Positions 19,358 to 28,400 of a DNA stretch of 64,000 nt are shown one piece after another (position 1 is the first letter of the stretch; each line of letters opens with the position of its first letter). This DNA comes from Bacteroidota bacterium. GTDB lineage: Bacteria; Bacteroidota; Bacteroidia; Chitinophagales; Chitinophagaceae. The stretch covers positions 62,001-126,000 of the forward strand of contig JAFAGI010000013.1 of assembly GCA_023422835.1 (NCBI GenBank). The letters are read 5' to 3'. Both the position numbers and the translations under genes were made by a program. The notes beneath the pieces were generated by a model. It was not told the DNA's origin. It did no database searches and was given only the letters and a program-made list of their open reading frames with translations.

Positions 19358-19646
19358 TGAACAGAAACACCGGTGAACTAACTCCGTATCATACTTGCTT
19401 GCTGTGATTATTCTGTTCGTATGCGCATTAACTGCGAGCGCTACCTTTCTACTTTGATGTGTTATGTAAATATTTCTCTGCTCTTTTGAAATTTTTCCTC
19501 ATCCGTTTCTTTGATGATTTCATGAGACAGGGCCTGTGTATGAATTTTACCCAGGATTTCATGCTTAATATATACATGTAATTATTATTGAAGATCACAC
19601 CAGGTGAGACCAGTGAATGCATTATCTTTTGCAGCTTCCTGCCAGA

Positions 19647-20534
19647 TCAATGATGCAGCTTCAGCCACAGGAAAACAGCCATCCATACAAACGATATTGA
19701 AAATATAAAAGAGTCGAACCTGTCCAGAAACCCTCCGTGTCCGGGAAGTATATTGCCGCTGTCTTTTACGCCGGCATTACGCTTGAGCCTGCTTTCCAGC
19801 AGGTCTCCCATCGTGCCGAAAATGCCTGCTATTGCCGCGATAGGCATCAACAGTGTCAACGGAAGGAAACTGGTAAAATAGCCTGTAACGCTGATAACAA
19901 CCACACACATCAAAATACCTCCCACTGTGCCTTCCCAGGTTTTTTTGGGCGATATTTTTGAGAAAGGTGTTTTGCCGATGAGCGAGCCTACAATGTACTG
20001 CATGGTATCGTTTATCCAGATGGAAAACATCAGTGCAAGCACGATCCGTAAGCCGAAATCTATTTCAAAATAGCGGTTGTCGGCAGGAAATGAAGAGCGC
20101 AGGTGAAACAACAAACCAAACGTCAGCGAAAGGTACAGGAAACCCTGCAAAGTATACCTGCATACGATTTTTTTATAACTTTTTAATTGTAGAAAACGAA
20201 ACAACCATACCACAAAAGCAGTGATCATCAAACCAAATGCAAACCCTTTCAGGAAATAGTTCTGATTGTAGAAATTAGACTCCGGCTGTATACAATAGAG
20301 CATAAAGCCAAATCCAAAGATCACCGGCATCGACCTTAGCTCAGTCTTTACGTACATGTATTCGGGCGTAGTTCTTCCAAAAAGTCTTTGCAATTCTATC
20401 CAGCAGCCGCAATGGATCACCAGGAACAGCAGGTAAAAGCTCCATTGGCTCCACAGTACTGCTGCAAGCATCAACGCAACGAAAACAGCCGAGGATAAGG
20501 CCCGCGTTTTTAAAGCCTCAGGATTAATTGCCAT
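19647..20534 (-). CDS. cdsA: Phosphatidate cytidylyltransferase
   Basis: CdsA makes CDP-diacylglycerol from phosphatidate and CTP, the branch point of phospholipid synthesis. The protein has about 295 residues and roughly seven to eight membrane segments. The C-terminal CDS signature is intact: SRLKRNAGVKDSGNILPGHGG followed by DRFDS, and upstream KISPKKTWEGTVGG. ATG 20534 (MAINPEALKTRALS) is preferred to a start further upstream because it overlaps the preceding DUF2007 stop by 11 bases, a typical operon junction. It is the last gene of a CPBP-DUF2007-cdsA unit. Confidence 0.95.
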   Translation of the reverse strand: MAINPEALKTRALSSAVFVALMLAAVLWSQWSFYLLFLVIHCGCWIELQRLFGRTTPEYMYVKTELRSMPVIFGFGFMLYCIQPESNFYNQNYFLKGFAFGLMITAFVVWLFRFLQLKSYKKIVCRYTLQGFLYLSLTFGLLFHLRSSFPADNRYFEIDFGLRIVLALMFSIWINDTMQYIVGSLIGKTPFSKISPKKTWEGTVGGILMCVVVISVTGYFTSFLPLTLLMPIAAIAGIFGTMGDLLESRLKRNAGVKDSGNILPGHGGFLDRFDSFIFSISFVWMAVFLWLKLHH

Positions 20535-20796
20535 TGTCCGTATCGCTTTCTTCATCTTCCAAGCCCTGCCTGTCTTCCACACGGTTTTCATCTACGTGGT
20601 CGCCGTGGTCTATTAAAAGTTGTTTGGCCTGTGCAGCCTGCTCTTCAGGTACCATCACTTCAAAATGACCCAAAACCGTATAAGCGCTGTCCTGCTTGTT
20701 CATGATCACCGCGTTTACGCCGTTCACCTCAAGCATGTCCCTGATAATGTCTGCCGTAACAGGACTATCACTGCTGTAAATCAATTCCCAGTTCAT
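20524..20796 (-). CDS. DUF2007-family putative signal-transducing protein
   Basis: A 90-residue cytoplasmic protein. It opens with MNWELIYSSDSPVTADIIRDML and continues with VNAVIMNKQDSAYTVLGHFEVMVPEEQAAQAKQLL, which is the DUF2007 ferredoxin-like domain. The last 25 residues are strongly acidic (Asp/Glu-rich) and probably disordered. The family is annotated as putative signal transducing without a known ligand. ATG 20796 is chosen over one ten codons upstream because the domain begins there. Its stop lies inside the cdsA start region. Confidence 0.85.
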   Translation of the reverse strand: MNWELIYSSDSPVTADIIRDMLEVNGVNAVIMNKQDSAYTVLGHFEVMVPEEQAAQAKQLLIDHGDHVDENRVEDRQGLEDEESDTDNGN

Positions 20797-20854
20797 AGCA
20801 TTAAGTTTTATATTATGAAGGTACAATAATTAATAATTAAAATAAGGCGTTGCC

Positions 20855-21784
20855 TTAAAAGAAACGCAGGCCGGGCTGCATCTTCCTGCATTCTTTATAA
20901 AAAAGATAAACGAGCGCCACAAAAAGTATGCTGCCCGCAACCTGGTACATCAAAGGCATGTGCTGCGTGGCGGTTTCAAAATTCAGCTCGCCGCTGCGGT
21001 ACAAACTGTAAAAACTAAAAATAGCAACAGCATTATTTATGAAATGGAAAACAATGCTGAGCCAGAGATTTTTACTGAAGTAAAAAACATAGCCCAATGC
21101 CATGCCTAAGAACAGGCGGGGAAGCAATCCCAAGAAAGAGAAATGCATAAGTGCAAAAAACAAGGAAGTAACAAAAATGCCCCAGAATACACTTTTTGTC
21201 CAGCGTACAAGAATGGGTTGCAGGGCACCGCGGAACAAAAGCTCTTCGAACACCGCCGGGAAAACGGCGATAAGCGTTACGGAAAGCAATAACCCTACGG
21301 GAGAAGTCAGGTCCATCATGTGCATGATCTGCTCTATGTAATGCTTCTCTTTCTGCATAAAGCTTGCATATATTTCCTGGCTCACCAGCACTTGCTCATT
21401 CAGCCACGCCAGCAGGTCACTAAGTGCCACACCAGAAAGAGCAATAGCCACCACCAGCAGCCACAATTTTATTGAAGATCTTTTATTTAAATAATAGAAT
21501 GACCATGGATTTTGTTTCAGTATTACAGCAAATACCCAGGCGGGCAATGCAAACTGCAGAAATGTGCCTAAGACCTGTGCTAACCGCAACAGGGATGGCT
21601 GTACGCTGGATACATCTGCCACAACACTTGATAAAGACCCGTTTGAATCTGTCAAAAATATACCTGCCACTACCAAGGCGCCTGCTAAAATGCCGCATCC
21701 GGAAAGCGCCAGCAAAAGACCGAATTGGCCGGCATTGCTGATCCAGTAAACAGGCTGTGCCGCTGATACTTCACTATTTTTCAT
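20855..21784 (-). CDS. CPBP-family intramembrane metalloprotease (CAAX protease-like)
   Basis: A protein of about 309 residues with six to eight predicted membrane segments and the ABI/CPBP domain in the C-terminal half. Catalytic motifs are EELLFRG (paired Glu and Arg), FALMHFSF (His) and VFHFINNAVA (second His). The bacterial family includes Rce1-like proteases and bacteriocin-immunity proteins, and the target here is unknown. The start is ATG 21784, with a TTG two codons earlier as an alternative. It is likely first in an operon with DUF2007 and cdsA, 58 bases from the DUF2007 start. Confidence 0.9.
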   Translation of the reverse strand: MKNSEVSAAQPVYWISNAGQFGLLLALSGCGILAGALVVAGIFLTDSNGSLSSVVADVSSVQPSLLRLAQVLGTFLQFALPAWVFAVILKQNPWSFYYLNKRSSIKLWLLVVAIALSGVALSDLLAWLNEQVLVSQEIYASFMQKEKHYIEQIMHMMDLTSPVGLLLSVTLIAVFPAVFEELLFRGALQPILVRWTKSVFWGIFVTSLFFALMHFSFLGLLPRLFLGMALGYVFYFSKNLWLSIVFHFINNAVAIFSFYSLYRSGELNFETATQHMPLMYQVAGSILFVALVYLFYKECRKMQPGLRFF

Positions 21785-21983
21785 GCTCAATGTTGTATGT
21801 TGTTTTTTCGGTTTTTGAGGACGTATTCAGTTAGCTTTTTTACGAAATCTCTCTCCCGTCATTTAAGTAAATAGGTAAAAATGATGTAATTTCGAGCCAA
21901 ATATATTAAGATTTTAAATAAATATACCGCAAACAAAATGTTTAACACACACGTTTACATATTGACCCCTAAATTAACCGCTT

Positions 21984-23024
21984 TTGCAAATTGAACAGAT
22001 AATTCTGCCGGAATTTCCCCTGTTGCTCGCACCGATGGAGGATGTTAGCGATCCGCCATTCCGCTCGGTATGTAAAGCCAATGGCGCGGATATGATGTAC
22101 ACGGAATTTATCAGCAGCGAAGGTCTTATCCGCGATGCAATCAAAAGCCGCCGCAAGCTGGATATTTTTGAAGAGGAGCGGCCGGTGGGCATACAGATCT
22201 TTGGCGGCGATGAAGAAGCTATGGGCATGAGCGCTGCCATTGCAGCAACCGTAAACCCTGACCTTGTAGACATCAATTTCGGTTGCCCGGTAAAAAAAGT
22301 GGTTACCAAAGGAGCCGGTGCAGGCGTATTGAGAGATATACCGCTGATGGTAAGGCTTACAGAAGCCGTGGTTAGAAACACCAAACTTCCCGTGACTGTA
22401 AAAACCAGGCTCGGTTGGGACGAAAGCAGCATCAACATTGAAGAAGTTGCAGAACGCCTGCAGGACGTAGGCATCAAAGCGCTGGCTATACATGGAAGAA
22501 CACGCGCCCAGATGTATAAAGGCGAAGCCGACTGGACACTCATCGGCCGGATCAAAGAAAACCCCAGAATAAAAATTCCGATATTCGGCAACGGAGACAT
22601 CAACTCGCCGGAAAAAGCGCTGGAATATAAAAACCGCTATGGCGTAGACGGCATCATGATCGGGCGCGCCGCCATCGGCTACCCCTGGATATTTAACGAA
22701 ATAAAACATTTTCTGCAAACAGGAGAGCACCTGCCTCTGCCCACCATTCAACAGCGCGTGGAAGTGATACGCCATCACTTGAAAAGATCATTGGAATGGA
22801 AAGGACCTGTATATGGCATCCTGGAGATGCGCAGGCATTACACCAACTATTTAAAAGGATTTCCAAACATTAAGGAATTTCGCAGCAAGTTAGTGCAGCT
22901 AAATACTTATGAAGAAATAGACGACATACTGAAGCAGGTATTGATACGTTACGACGGCTTTATTGCTGAAAAAAATCTCTGGTCATTTGCTGAAGGCGCA
23001 CCCAATTGTGAAACAGCGAAATAA
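21984..23024 (+). CDS. dusB: tRNA-dihydrouridine synthase B
   Basis: A flavin enzyme reducing uridine to dihydrouridine in the tRNA D-loop. The 346-residue TIM barrel shows PLLLAPMEDVSDPPFRS, YTEFISSEG, GIQIFGG, VDINFGCPVKKV with the catalytic Cys, KTRLGWD, IHGRTRAQMYKGEADW and the phosphate-binding GVDGIMIGRAAIGYPWIF. A TAA codon lies in frame nine bases before TTG 21984, so TTG must be the start unless the protein starts inside the barrel. The SMR transporter gene follows after 21 bases. Confidence 0.95.
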   Translation: MQIEQIILPEFPLLLAPMEDVSDPPFRSVCKANGADMMYTEFISSEGLIRDAIKSRRKLDIFEEERPVGIQIFGGDEEAMGMSAAIAATVNPDLVDINFGCPVKKVVTKGAGAGVLRDIPLMVRLTEAVVRNTKLPVTVKTRLGWDESSINIEEVAERLQDVGIKALAIHGRTRAQMYKGEADWTLIGRIKENPRIKIPIFGNGDINSPEKALEYKNRYGVDGIMIGRAAIGYPWIFNEIKHFLQTGEHLPLPTIQQRVEVIRHHLKRSLEWKGPVYGILEMRRHYTNYLKGFPNIKEFRSKLVQLNTYEEIDDILKQVLIRYDGFIAEKNLWSFAEGAPNCETAK

Positions 23025-23045
23025 TTACTTTAAAGATTTCAAATT

Positions 23046-23378
23046 ATGCCTTGGTTGATACTGATCGTAGCCGGAATTTTTGAAACTGCCTTTGCTTTTT
23101 GCCTCGGAAAGGCGGAAGAGTATCGTACTGCTACGGGAAGTATTTCTTACTTCTGGTTATTGCTTTTTCTTATTGCACTGACCATCAGCATGTACCTGAT
23201 GTATAAATGTACGCAGATGCTGCCGCTGGGCGTTGTATATCCTGTATGGACGGGCATTGGTGCCGTTGGCACCGCATTGCTGGCTATCTTTTATTTTCAG
23301 GAGCCTTTTACATTTTGGAAAGCTTTTTTTATCCTTACACTTATCAGCTCTGTCATCGGCTTAAAAGCTGTTTCGTAA
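23046..23378 (+). CDS. SMR-family efflux transporter, SugE/Gdx-like
   Basis: A 110-residue, four-helix transporter of the small multidrug resistance family. The essential membrane Glu is in VAGIFETAFA near residue 13. The LPLGVVYPVWTGIGAVGTAL stretch in helices 2-3 resembles SugE/Gdx (guanidinium exporters) more than EmrE. Substrate assignment is inference: SugE-like members export guanidinium or quaternary ammonium ions as antiparallel homodimers, and no partner gene is present here. It lies directly downstream of dusB and may be co-transcribed. Confidence 0.85.
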   Translation: MPWLILIVAGIFETAFAFCLGKAEEYRTATGSISYFWLLLFLIALTISMYLMYKCTQMLPLGVVYPVWTGIGAVGTALLAIFYFQEPFTFWKAFFILTLISSVIGLKAVS

Positions 23379-23530
23379 ACACAGTTTATCTGACTGGCCG
23401 GTATCTGTGTTTAAAATTGATTTTTCGCCTGTAAAAACTACTGCTTTACCGAAAAGTTTACACATACTCTAAACCTGAGTTTTAGATTTGTATCTATAAA
23501 GCATATCCATAAATTTTTAAACTGATAAAT

Positions 23531-24178
23531 ATGAAAAAGATATTATTTGCAGCGCTGGCAACCGTGCTCCTGGCAGGAGCCGCAACTGCACAAGAACGCC
23601 AGAAACAAATGCCGCCCATGCGAGACGGGCAGGAAACCAGGGAAATGCGGAGAAACAAAATGTTCAAAGACCTGGACCTTACTAAAACCCAGCAGAAACA
23701 ACTGAATGCATTAAGGGCAACCCACATTGAACAAAGAAATAAGATCAGGGCAGACAAATCACTTACAGAGCAGCAAAAGATGCAGGCTTTGGAAGACCTC
23801 CAAAAAAATATGATGGAACAGCACAGAGCCATTCTTACGCCCGGTCAGCGTGCCCGCCTTGACGAGAGAATGCAGGAATACAGCGTCCGCGGACAAAAAG
23901 CTCCCAACAACTGGCAACAACTCACTCCTGCACAGCAGGCCCAAGTACGCGACATCAACGAACTGTACAATGACAAAGCTAAGGAAATTAAAGACAACAC
24001 TTTCCTGAGTAAAGATGCCAAGCAGCAGCAGTTGCGTGAATTGCAGAGCCAGAAAAGAAAGGCTATGGACAACATACTCACACCCGAGCAGAAACAAAAT
24101 ATGCAAAACGGCAACAAAGAAAAAAGAAACAACCCGGACAGGAGAAGCAATAAGAACAGGCCAAACCTGGTAAGCTAA
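23531..24178 (+). CDS. Spy/CpxP-like periplasmic protein (LTxxQ repeats)
   Basis: A 215-residue exported protein with a clear signal peptide (KKILFAALATVLLAGAATAQ). The mature part is helical and very rich in Gln, Lys and Arg. It contains four LTxxQ-like helices: LDLTKTQQKQL, SLTEQQKMQAL, QLTPAQQAQV and ILTPEQKQNM. This is the signature of the Spy/CpxP/LTXXQ family of periplasmic chaperone or metal-responsive proteins. The C-terminus is a basic, disordered tail (KRNNPDRRSNKNR). The target is unknown. An intrinsic terminator follows. Confidence 0.8.
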   Translation: MKKILFAALATVLLAGAATAQERQKQMPPMRDGQETREMRRNKMFKDLDLTKTQQKQLNALRATHIEQRNKIRADKSLTEQQKMQALEDLQKNMMEQHRAILTPGQRARLDERMQEYSVRGQKAPNNWQQLTPAQQAQVRDINELYNDKAKEIKDNTFLSKDAKQQQLRELQSQKRKAMDNILTPEQKQNMQNGNKEKRNNPDRRSNKNRPNLVS

Positions 24179-24198
24179 AAAGTTTTTTCAAATCTTCC

Positions 24199-24233
24199 CA
24201 CAGCAGATCGCATACGCGCTCTGCTGTGTTTTT
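24199..24233 (+). terminator. Intrinsic terminator after the Spy-like gene
   Basis: Perfect 8-bp stem CACAGCAG / CTGCTGTG with a 14-base loop, followed by five T. Confidence 0.8.
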
Positions 24234-24290
24234 GCACATACATACACGCAAAAATCTTTATCTTTGAAAATAGTTAAAAAAATACAACCC

Positions 24291-24680
24291 ATGAATTTTA
24301 AATACCTGCTTTTATTTTTAGTTGTATCTGCATTTGCTACTTCTGCCTCTGCCCAGAAAAAGAAGAAAAAAGACAAAATCGAACTCACAGAACTGCAACT
24401 GGCACAAATTCATGCGAGCTATAAAAAAGTATTCCAGGATTCGCTTGGTTTTGCATCTGCCGTTGCAGACTCTGTGGCCAGGATTGAAAAAGACTTTATG
24501 CTGAAGAAAAGAAACGTGATGCTGAATAAAGAAATTCCGGAAGATGAAAAGGCCATTCACTATGGCATGCTCGATTCCGACAGGGACGCTATTCTCGGCT
24601 CCTTCCTGTCTATCTATGATCTGGACAGGTTCAGGGCTTTTATACAAAGAAGCGAGGCCAGGCAAAAGCAGCAGCGCTAA
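24291..24680 (+). CDS. Small exported protein of unknown function
   Basis: A 129-residue protein with a signal peptide (MNFKYLLLFLVVSAFATSASAQ) followed by a Lys-rich stretch. The mature part is predicted helical, with IELTELQLAQIHASYKKVFQ resembling one helix of the LTxxQ type. It could therefore be a distant relative of the Spy-like neighbour, but this is speculative. ATG 24291 is preferred because it opens the signal peptide directly. A TATCTTTG box at 24259-24266 matches the -7 consensus and would give a short leader. The end overlaps the convergent SCO1-like gene by four bases. Confidence 0.7.
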   Translation: MNFKYLLLFLVVSAFATSASAQKKKKKDKIELTELQLAQIHASYKKVFQDSLGFASAVADSVARIEKDFMLKKRNVMLNKEIPEDEKAIHYGMLDSDRDAILGSFLSIYDLDRFRAFIQRSEARQKQQR

Positions 24681-25489
24681 TTATTCCTTTTAGCAAATAA
24701 TTTTCGTGCGATCACGATGATCACTACAATGGCTACCAGGAATGCCACGCCCATAACAACAGGGTCGAACGGCAGGGGCCGTGGGTTCTTCCGGTCTTTT
24801 TCCAACATCAGCAAACCAATGTCCCGCGCCAGTTGTGGAATGTCGTTCAGCGTATCAAGCCCATTGTAATACCCGCGGATATAATTGTGTTTATCAAGCA
24901 GTACAAAGCGCCCTGTATGGGGGAAATCAGGACTGATCTCAGCTTCGGGATCGTACTTATCAATTTTTAATTCTTCAAAAATAAAATTATAAATGCTGTC
25001 TTTATTGCCGGTAAGCATCCACCAGTTATCATGCACCACACCGAAGCCATCGGCGTAAGCTTTTATCTTTGCTACCGAATCGCGTTTCGGGTCAATGGTC
25101 AGTGAGATGAACTGCACTAGCGAGGTGTCAATTTTCTGGCGCGTGTTGCCACCCTTTAAAAACGATCTTTGCAGCGATGACATGTTCTTTGTAAGCTTAG
25201 GGCAAATACTGCCGCAGCTGGTGAAAAATACATCTATCACTTTCACTTTTCCCTGTAAATCGTGCAAACTCGAAGCCTTGCCTAACTGGTTGGTCAATGT
25301 AATATTCCTGACGGTATGCCACATAGTATCATTCACAGTTTTACCGTCTTTCACATACGTATTCACTGAATCGGGAATGTAGTGGCGGGGCATACTTATC
25401 GCATTTTCGCCGAAAATTTTTATGGCAAAATATCCCAGCAGCGGAATAAACAGCGCAAGAACGATAGCAAATACGGCTTTTTTTGACAT
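24677..25489 (-). CDS. SCO1/SenC-family copper chaperone-like protein
   Basis: A 270-residue membrane-anchored thioredoxin-fold protein of the SCO1/SenC family, which delivers copper to the CuA centre of cytochrome oxidase or acts in redox control. The N-terminal anchor is residues 5-25. The metal-binding Cys pair is Cys92 and Cys96 in FFTSCGSICPKLT, and the third ligand His is in FPHTGRFVLLD. A second hydrophobic segment near the C-terminus (VVMGVAFLVAIVVIIVIA) is an addition not present in all members and would place both ends in the membrane. No cytochrome oxidase genes are adjacent. Confidence 0.9.
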   Translation of the reverse strand: MSKKAVFAIVLALFIPLLGYFAIKIFGENAISMPRHYIPDSVNTYVKDGKTVNDTMWHTVRNITLTNQLGKASSLHDLQGKVKVIDVFFTSCGSICPKLTKNMSSLQRSFLKGGNTRQKIDTSLVQFISLTIDPKRDSVAKIKAYADGFGVVHDNWWMLTGNKDSIYNFIFEELKIDKYDPEAEISPDFPHTGRFVLLDKHNYIRGYYNGLDTLNDIPQLARDIGLLMLEKDRKNPRPLPFDPVVMGVAFLVAIVVIIVIARKLFAKRNN

Positions 25490-25516
25490 AATATTTTTTT
25501 GTGTGGATCAGCTAAA

Positions 25517-26311
25517 TTATAAAACTTCGTTCAATATTTTAGCAAGCCTTAGCCCGCCGCGGTACAATTGGGCATTCATTTTATCAACAAAAATATAGTT
25601 GTAATCATAGCTGAGGTTAGCGCCGAAAGGGGTGCGTGCATAAACTTCATTGGTTAGCGTGTAGCTTTCATACAGCCAGTCGATCAGCAGGCCTTGCTGG
25701 ATATTTTTTTTCTCTGTGGCAGATTTGGTATCCAGTATAGTGGCATACTCCGTGTAGCTCCATTTTTGAAAATCGATCAGCTCGCTGTCCCATAGTGTGT
25801 GCAGGTTGGTAGGCTTGCCAAACCAGTTTACCTGTACTTTGTTGCCGCCAAGGTCTTCGGGCCTGCCTACGTGCATAGGTTGGTGCATGTCTGCAACCAT
25901 GTGCACCAGGAATGCCAGCGCATCTTTTCTTTCCTGCGCAGGCAGTGATTTGGTGGCAACTTTATTCTTCAGATAAGGTATTTGTGTATAAACAGATTGC
26001 TGCGGGAATGCGGCCACCGCCTGCTCAAACTGCGCCCTCGGCAGGTTTTGCGGGATATTGATGTAGTGCCAGCTTCCGGTAGTATGATCCCATTTTCCCG
26101 TAGTGTCAGATTTTAAAAAGTCTGCCCAATTGGCCCAATAGGCAAGTTTCTCCTTGCCTATAAGCCGGTGCAAATGCTTCCTGGCTTTTTTAGATAGATT
26201 TCTTTCTGCTACTTCTGCTATCACCCGGTGGCCGGTAGTGCCCCAGGCAAATACAGACTCAGCGCTTACATTCAGACAAACAAATAACAAAACAGCTTTG
26301 ACGAATTTCAT
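25517..26311 (-). CDS. S1/P1-type nuclease
   Basis: An exported 264-residue zinc nuclease of the S1/P1 family, which degrades single-stranded nucleic acid and removes 3' phosphates. After a signal peptide ending in VFA, the mature protein starts with WGTTGHRV. The N-terminal Trp and this His are zinc ligands in the family. Other ligands are visible in WANWADFLK, GSWHYINIP, HMVADMHQPMHVG and NLHTLWDSEL. The length is typical. The gene lies 27 bases from the SCO1-like gene on the same strand, without obvious functional connection. Confidence 0.94.
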   Translation of the reverse strand: MKFVKAVLLFVCLNVSAESVFAWGTTGHRVIAEVAERNLSKKARKHLHRLIGKEKLAYWANWADFLKSDTTGKWDHTTGSWHYINIPQNLPRAQFEQAVAAFPQQSVYTQIPYLKNKVATKSLPAQERKDALAFLVHMVADMHQPMHVGRPEDLGGNKVQVNWFGKPTNLHTLWDSELIDFQKWSYTEYATILDTKSATEKKNIQQGLLIDWLYESYTLTNEVYARTPFGANLSYDYNYIFVDKMNAQLYRGGLRLAKILNEVL

Positions 26312-26333
26312 ATCAGCAAGATGGGTTTTAAAT

Positions 26334-26786
26334 TTATCTTAGCCTGTCTACGCTCTTCAGCAGGCTGATGTCTTTGTTGATGCCGCGTATAGCCAGCACC
26401 ACAAATACAGGAATTAAAAAGGTAATGATAGAATAAATTGCAATGGTGCCACTAACGAATTCTGTGTTCCTGTAATAAAAATACAGGCCAATCAAGCCGA
26501 AAGACAATACTAAGTTGATGTAACACAACAGTAATTGTTTCTTCCTGTCTTTATACAAAAAAACAGTTACCAGCGCCAGCACCATAATGGCTGCTGTAAC
26601 CAGCAAAAGTGCCATATTGCTCAAAGCGTAGAGTTTCCCCGAGGTAATAAGTGCAGCGGTGGTGGTCACATCGGTAATGCCCTGGTTGGCTTCGTTGCTG
26701 ATGCCCGTAAAAAAGGGGAACTGGAATGTAAGGCCGGCAAGCAAGGCTACAATAAGCATCCACAGCGTTTGTATTCTTTGTATCAT
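26334..26786 (-). CDS. DUF4293-family four-helix membrane protein
   Basis: A 150-residue integral membrane protein with four hydrophobic segments. It opens with MIQRIQTLWMLIVALLAGL, the characteristic start of the Bacteroidota DUF4293 family, and has a short cytoplasmic KDRKKQ loop in the middle. No function is known. It sits between ffh and the S1/P1 nuclease on the same strand, 36 bases downstream of ffh, so it may be read from the same transcript. Confidence 0.85.
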   Translation of the reverse strand: MIQRIQTLWMLIVALLAGLTFQFPFFTGISNEANQGITDVTTTAALITSGKLYALSNMALLLVTAAIMVLALVTVFLYKDRKKQLLLCYINLVLSFGLIGLYFYYRNTEFVSGTIAIYSIITFLIPVFVVLAIRGINKDISLLKSVDRLR

Positions 26787-26822
26787 AGTTTAGTAGTTGT
26801 AAATTTATTTGGAGAACGGCTT

Positions 26823-28160
26823 TTACATTTTAGGCATTTTACCGCCCATCATGCCGCGGCCCATGCCCATGGGCATTTTATTCATCTGCTTCATCATTTG
26901 TCGCATTTGTTCAAATTGTTTCATAAAGGCATTTACTTCATTCAGGTCTTTGCCCGATCCTTTGGCAATGCGCAGCTTGCGCGATTGATTGATCAGGTCG
27001 GGGTCTGCTCTTTCCTGCGGCGTCATAGAGCTGATCATGGCTTCCACACCTTTGAACGCATCGTCGCTGATATCAATATCTTTCATGGCTTTGCCTACAC
27101 CCGGTATCATTGCCATCAGGTCTTTAAGGTTACCCATTTTCTTGATCTGCTGCAACTGGTCGTAGAAGTCCTGGAAGTCGAATTTATTTTGCCTGATCTT
27201 CTTTTCCAGCTTTTTTGCTTCCTCTTCGTTGAACTGCTCCTGCGCTTTCTCTACCAGGGAGGTAATATCGCCCATGCCGAGGATACGCTGTGCCATACGT
27301 TCGGGATAGAATACATCAAGCGTATCCATTTTTTCTCCCGAGCTGGCAAATTTAATGGGCTTGTCTACGGTATACTTGATTGTGAGTGCAGCACCGCCCC
27401 TTGTATCGCCATCGAGCTTGGTAAGCACCACTCCGGTGAAGTCGAGCCTGTCGTTGAAAGCCTTAGCGGTGTTTACGGCATCCTGTCCGGTCATGGAATC
27501 CACTACGAACAGTATCTCCTGCGGGTTTACGGTTTCCTTAATATTTTTTACCTCGGTCATCATCACCTCATCCACAGCGAGACGGCCGGCGGTATCTATG
27601 ATCACCACGTTTTTATTTTTTGCCCTGGCTTCTTTTATGGCGGCTTCGGCAATAGCCACCGGGTCCTTGCTTTCCCTGTCCGAATACACATCCACGCCTA
27701 TCTGCGAGCCCAGCACATGTAACTGGTCAATGGCAGCGGGACGATAAACGTCGGCTGCTACCAGTAAAGGAGATTTATTTTTCTTTGATTTAAGGTATAA
27801 GGCCAGTTTTCCGCTGAAAGTGGTTTTACCGCTACCCTGCAAACCTGCAATCAGTATCACCGTAGGATTGCCGGCAAGGCTGAAAGTAGCCTCTGTACCG
27901 CCCATCAGTTCGGTAAGCTCATCTTTCACAATCTTTACCATCAGCTGACCGGGATTGATGGAGTTGATCACTTTCTCTCCCAGCGCCTTATCTTTTACCT
28001 TGTCGGTAAATTCTTTGGCAATCTTATAGTTTACGTCGGCATCCAGTAATGCGCGGCGGATTTCTTTTACGGTGGTAGCAATGTTGAGGTCGGTTATCCG
28101 CGCCTCGCCTTTGAGGTTCTTAAACGCACTTTCTAATTTATCACTCAGGTTATTAAACAT
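26823..28160 (-). CDS. ffh: Signal recognition particle protein Ffh
   Basis: The SRP54 GTPase that binds 4.5S RNA and nascent signal sequences and delivers ribosomes to FtsY. It has 445 residues with the normal N-G-M order. The P-loop is LQGSGKTTFSGKLA, followed by DTAGRLAVDE and the TKLDGDTRGG guanine-specificity loop. The M domain holds FDFQDFYDQLQQIKKMGNLK and SRKLRIAKGSGKDLNEVN. It ends in a run rich in Met, Gly and Lys (MGRGMMGGKMPKM). The start ATG 28160 matches the conserved MFNNLSDKLESAFKNLKG. Confidence 0.98.
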   Translation of the reverse strand: MFNNLSDKLESAFKNLKGEARITDLNIATTVKEIRRALLDADVNYKIAKEFTDKVKDKALGEKVINSINPGQLMVKIVKDELTELMGGTEATFSLAGNPTVILIAGLQGSGKTTFSGKLALYLKSKKNKSPLLVAADVYRPAAIDQLHVLGSQIGVDVYSDRESKDPVAIAEAAIKEARAKNKNVVIIDTAGRLAVDEVMMTEVKNIKETVNPQEILFVVDSMTGQDAVNTAKAFNDRLDFTGVVLTKLDGDTRGGAALTIKYTVDKPIKFASSGEKMDTLDVFYPERMAQRILGMGDITSLVEKAQEQFNEEEAKKLEKKIRQNKFDFQDFYDQLQQIKKMGNLKDLMAMIPGVGKAMKDIDISDDAFKGVEAMISSMTPQERADPDLINQSRKLRIAKGSGKDLNEVNAFMKQFEQMRQMMKQMNKMPMGMGRGMMGGKMPKM

Positions 28161-28346
28161 TCCTTACATATTTTGAATTGCGAAATTACACAAAATATTG
28201 CTTAGGTAAATGTTATAGCGCAAGTATTTGACACAGTATTGGCAAGGCCAGCTGGTGTAGAAATGCTGCAAATCTGTATGCTTTCTTTAGAAGCGCTCTT
28301 TAAAAGCATCACTTTCATTTAACCGCTGTAACCTGCCATCATGAAG

Positions 28347-28374
28347 AGAGCCGGCCCTGTAAAAGACCGGCTCT
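28347..28374 (-). terminator. Hairpin downstream of the DUF6600 gene
   Basis: An 8-bp perfect stem AGAGCCGG / CCGGCTCT with a 12-base loop. The T-tract on the minus strand is weak, so intrinsic termination is only likely. It may protect the 3' end of the DUF6600 mRNA. Confidence 0.5.
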
Positions 28375-28400
28375 GTTATAATCATTAAATTTATTTTTTA

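Noticed and set aside
19358..19646. Possible short minus-strand peptide between rsmI and cdsA
   Set aside because: A frame reading KHEILGKIHTQALSHEIIKE has no start codon of its own and no recognised family.
21969..22778. 269-codon minus-strand frame
   Set aside because: Antisense shadow of dusB, rich in Phe, Tyr and His, without domains.
26535..27722. 395-codon open frame on the plus strand
   Set aside because: It lies opposite ffh and DUF4293, is rich in His and Phe with no domain, and is the antisense shadow of those conserved genes.
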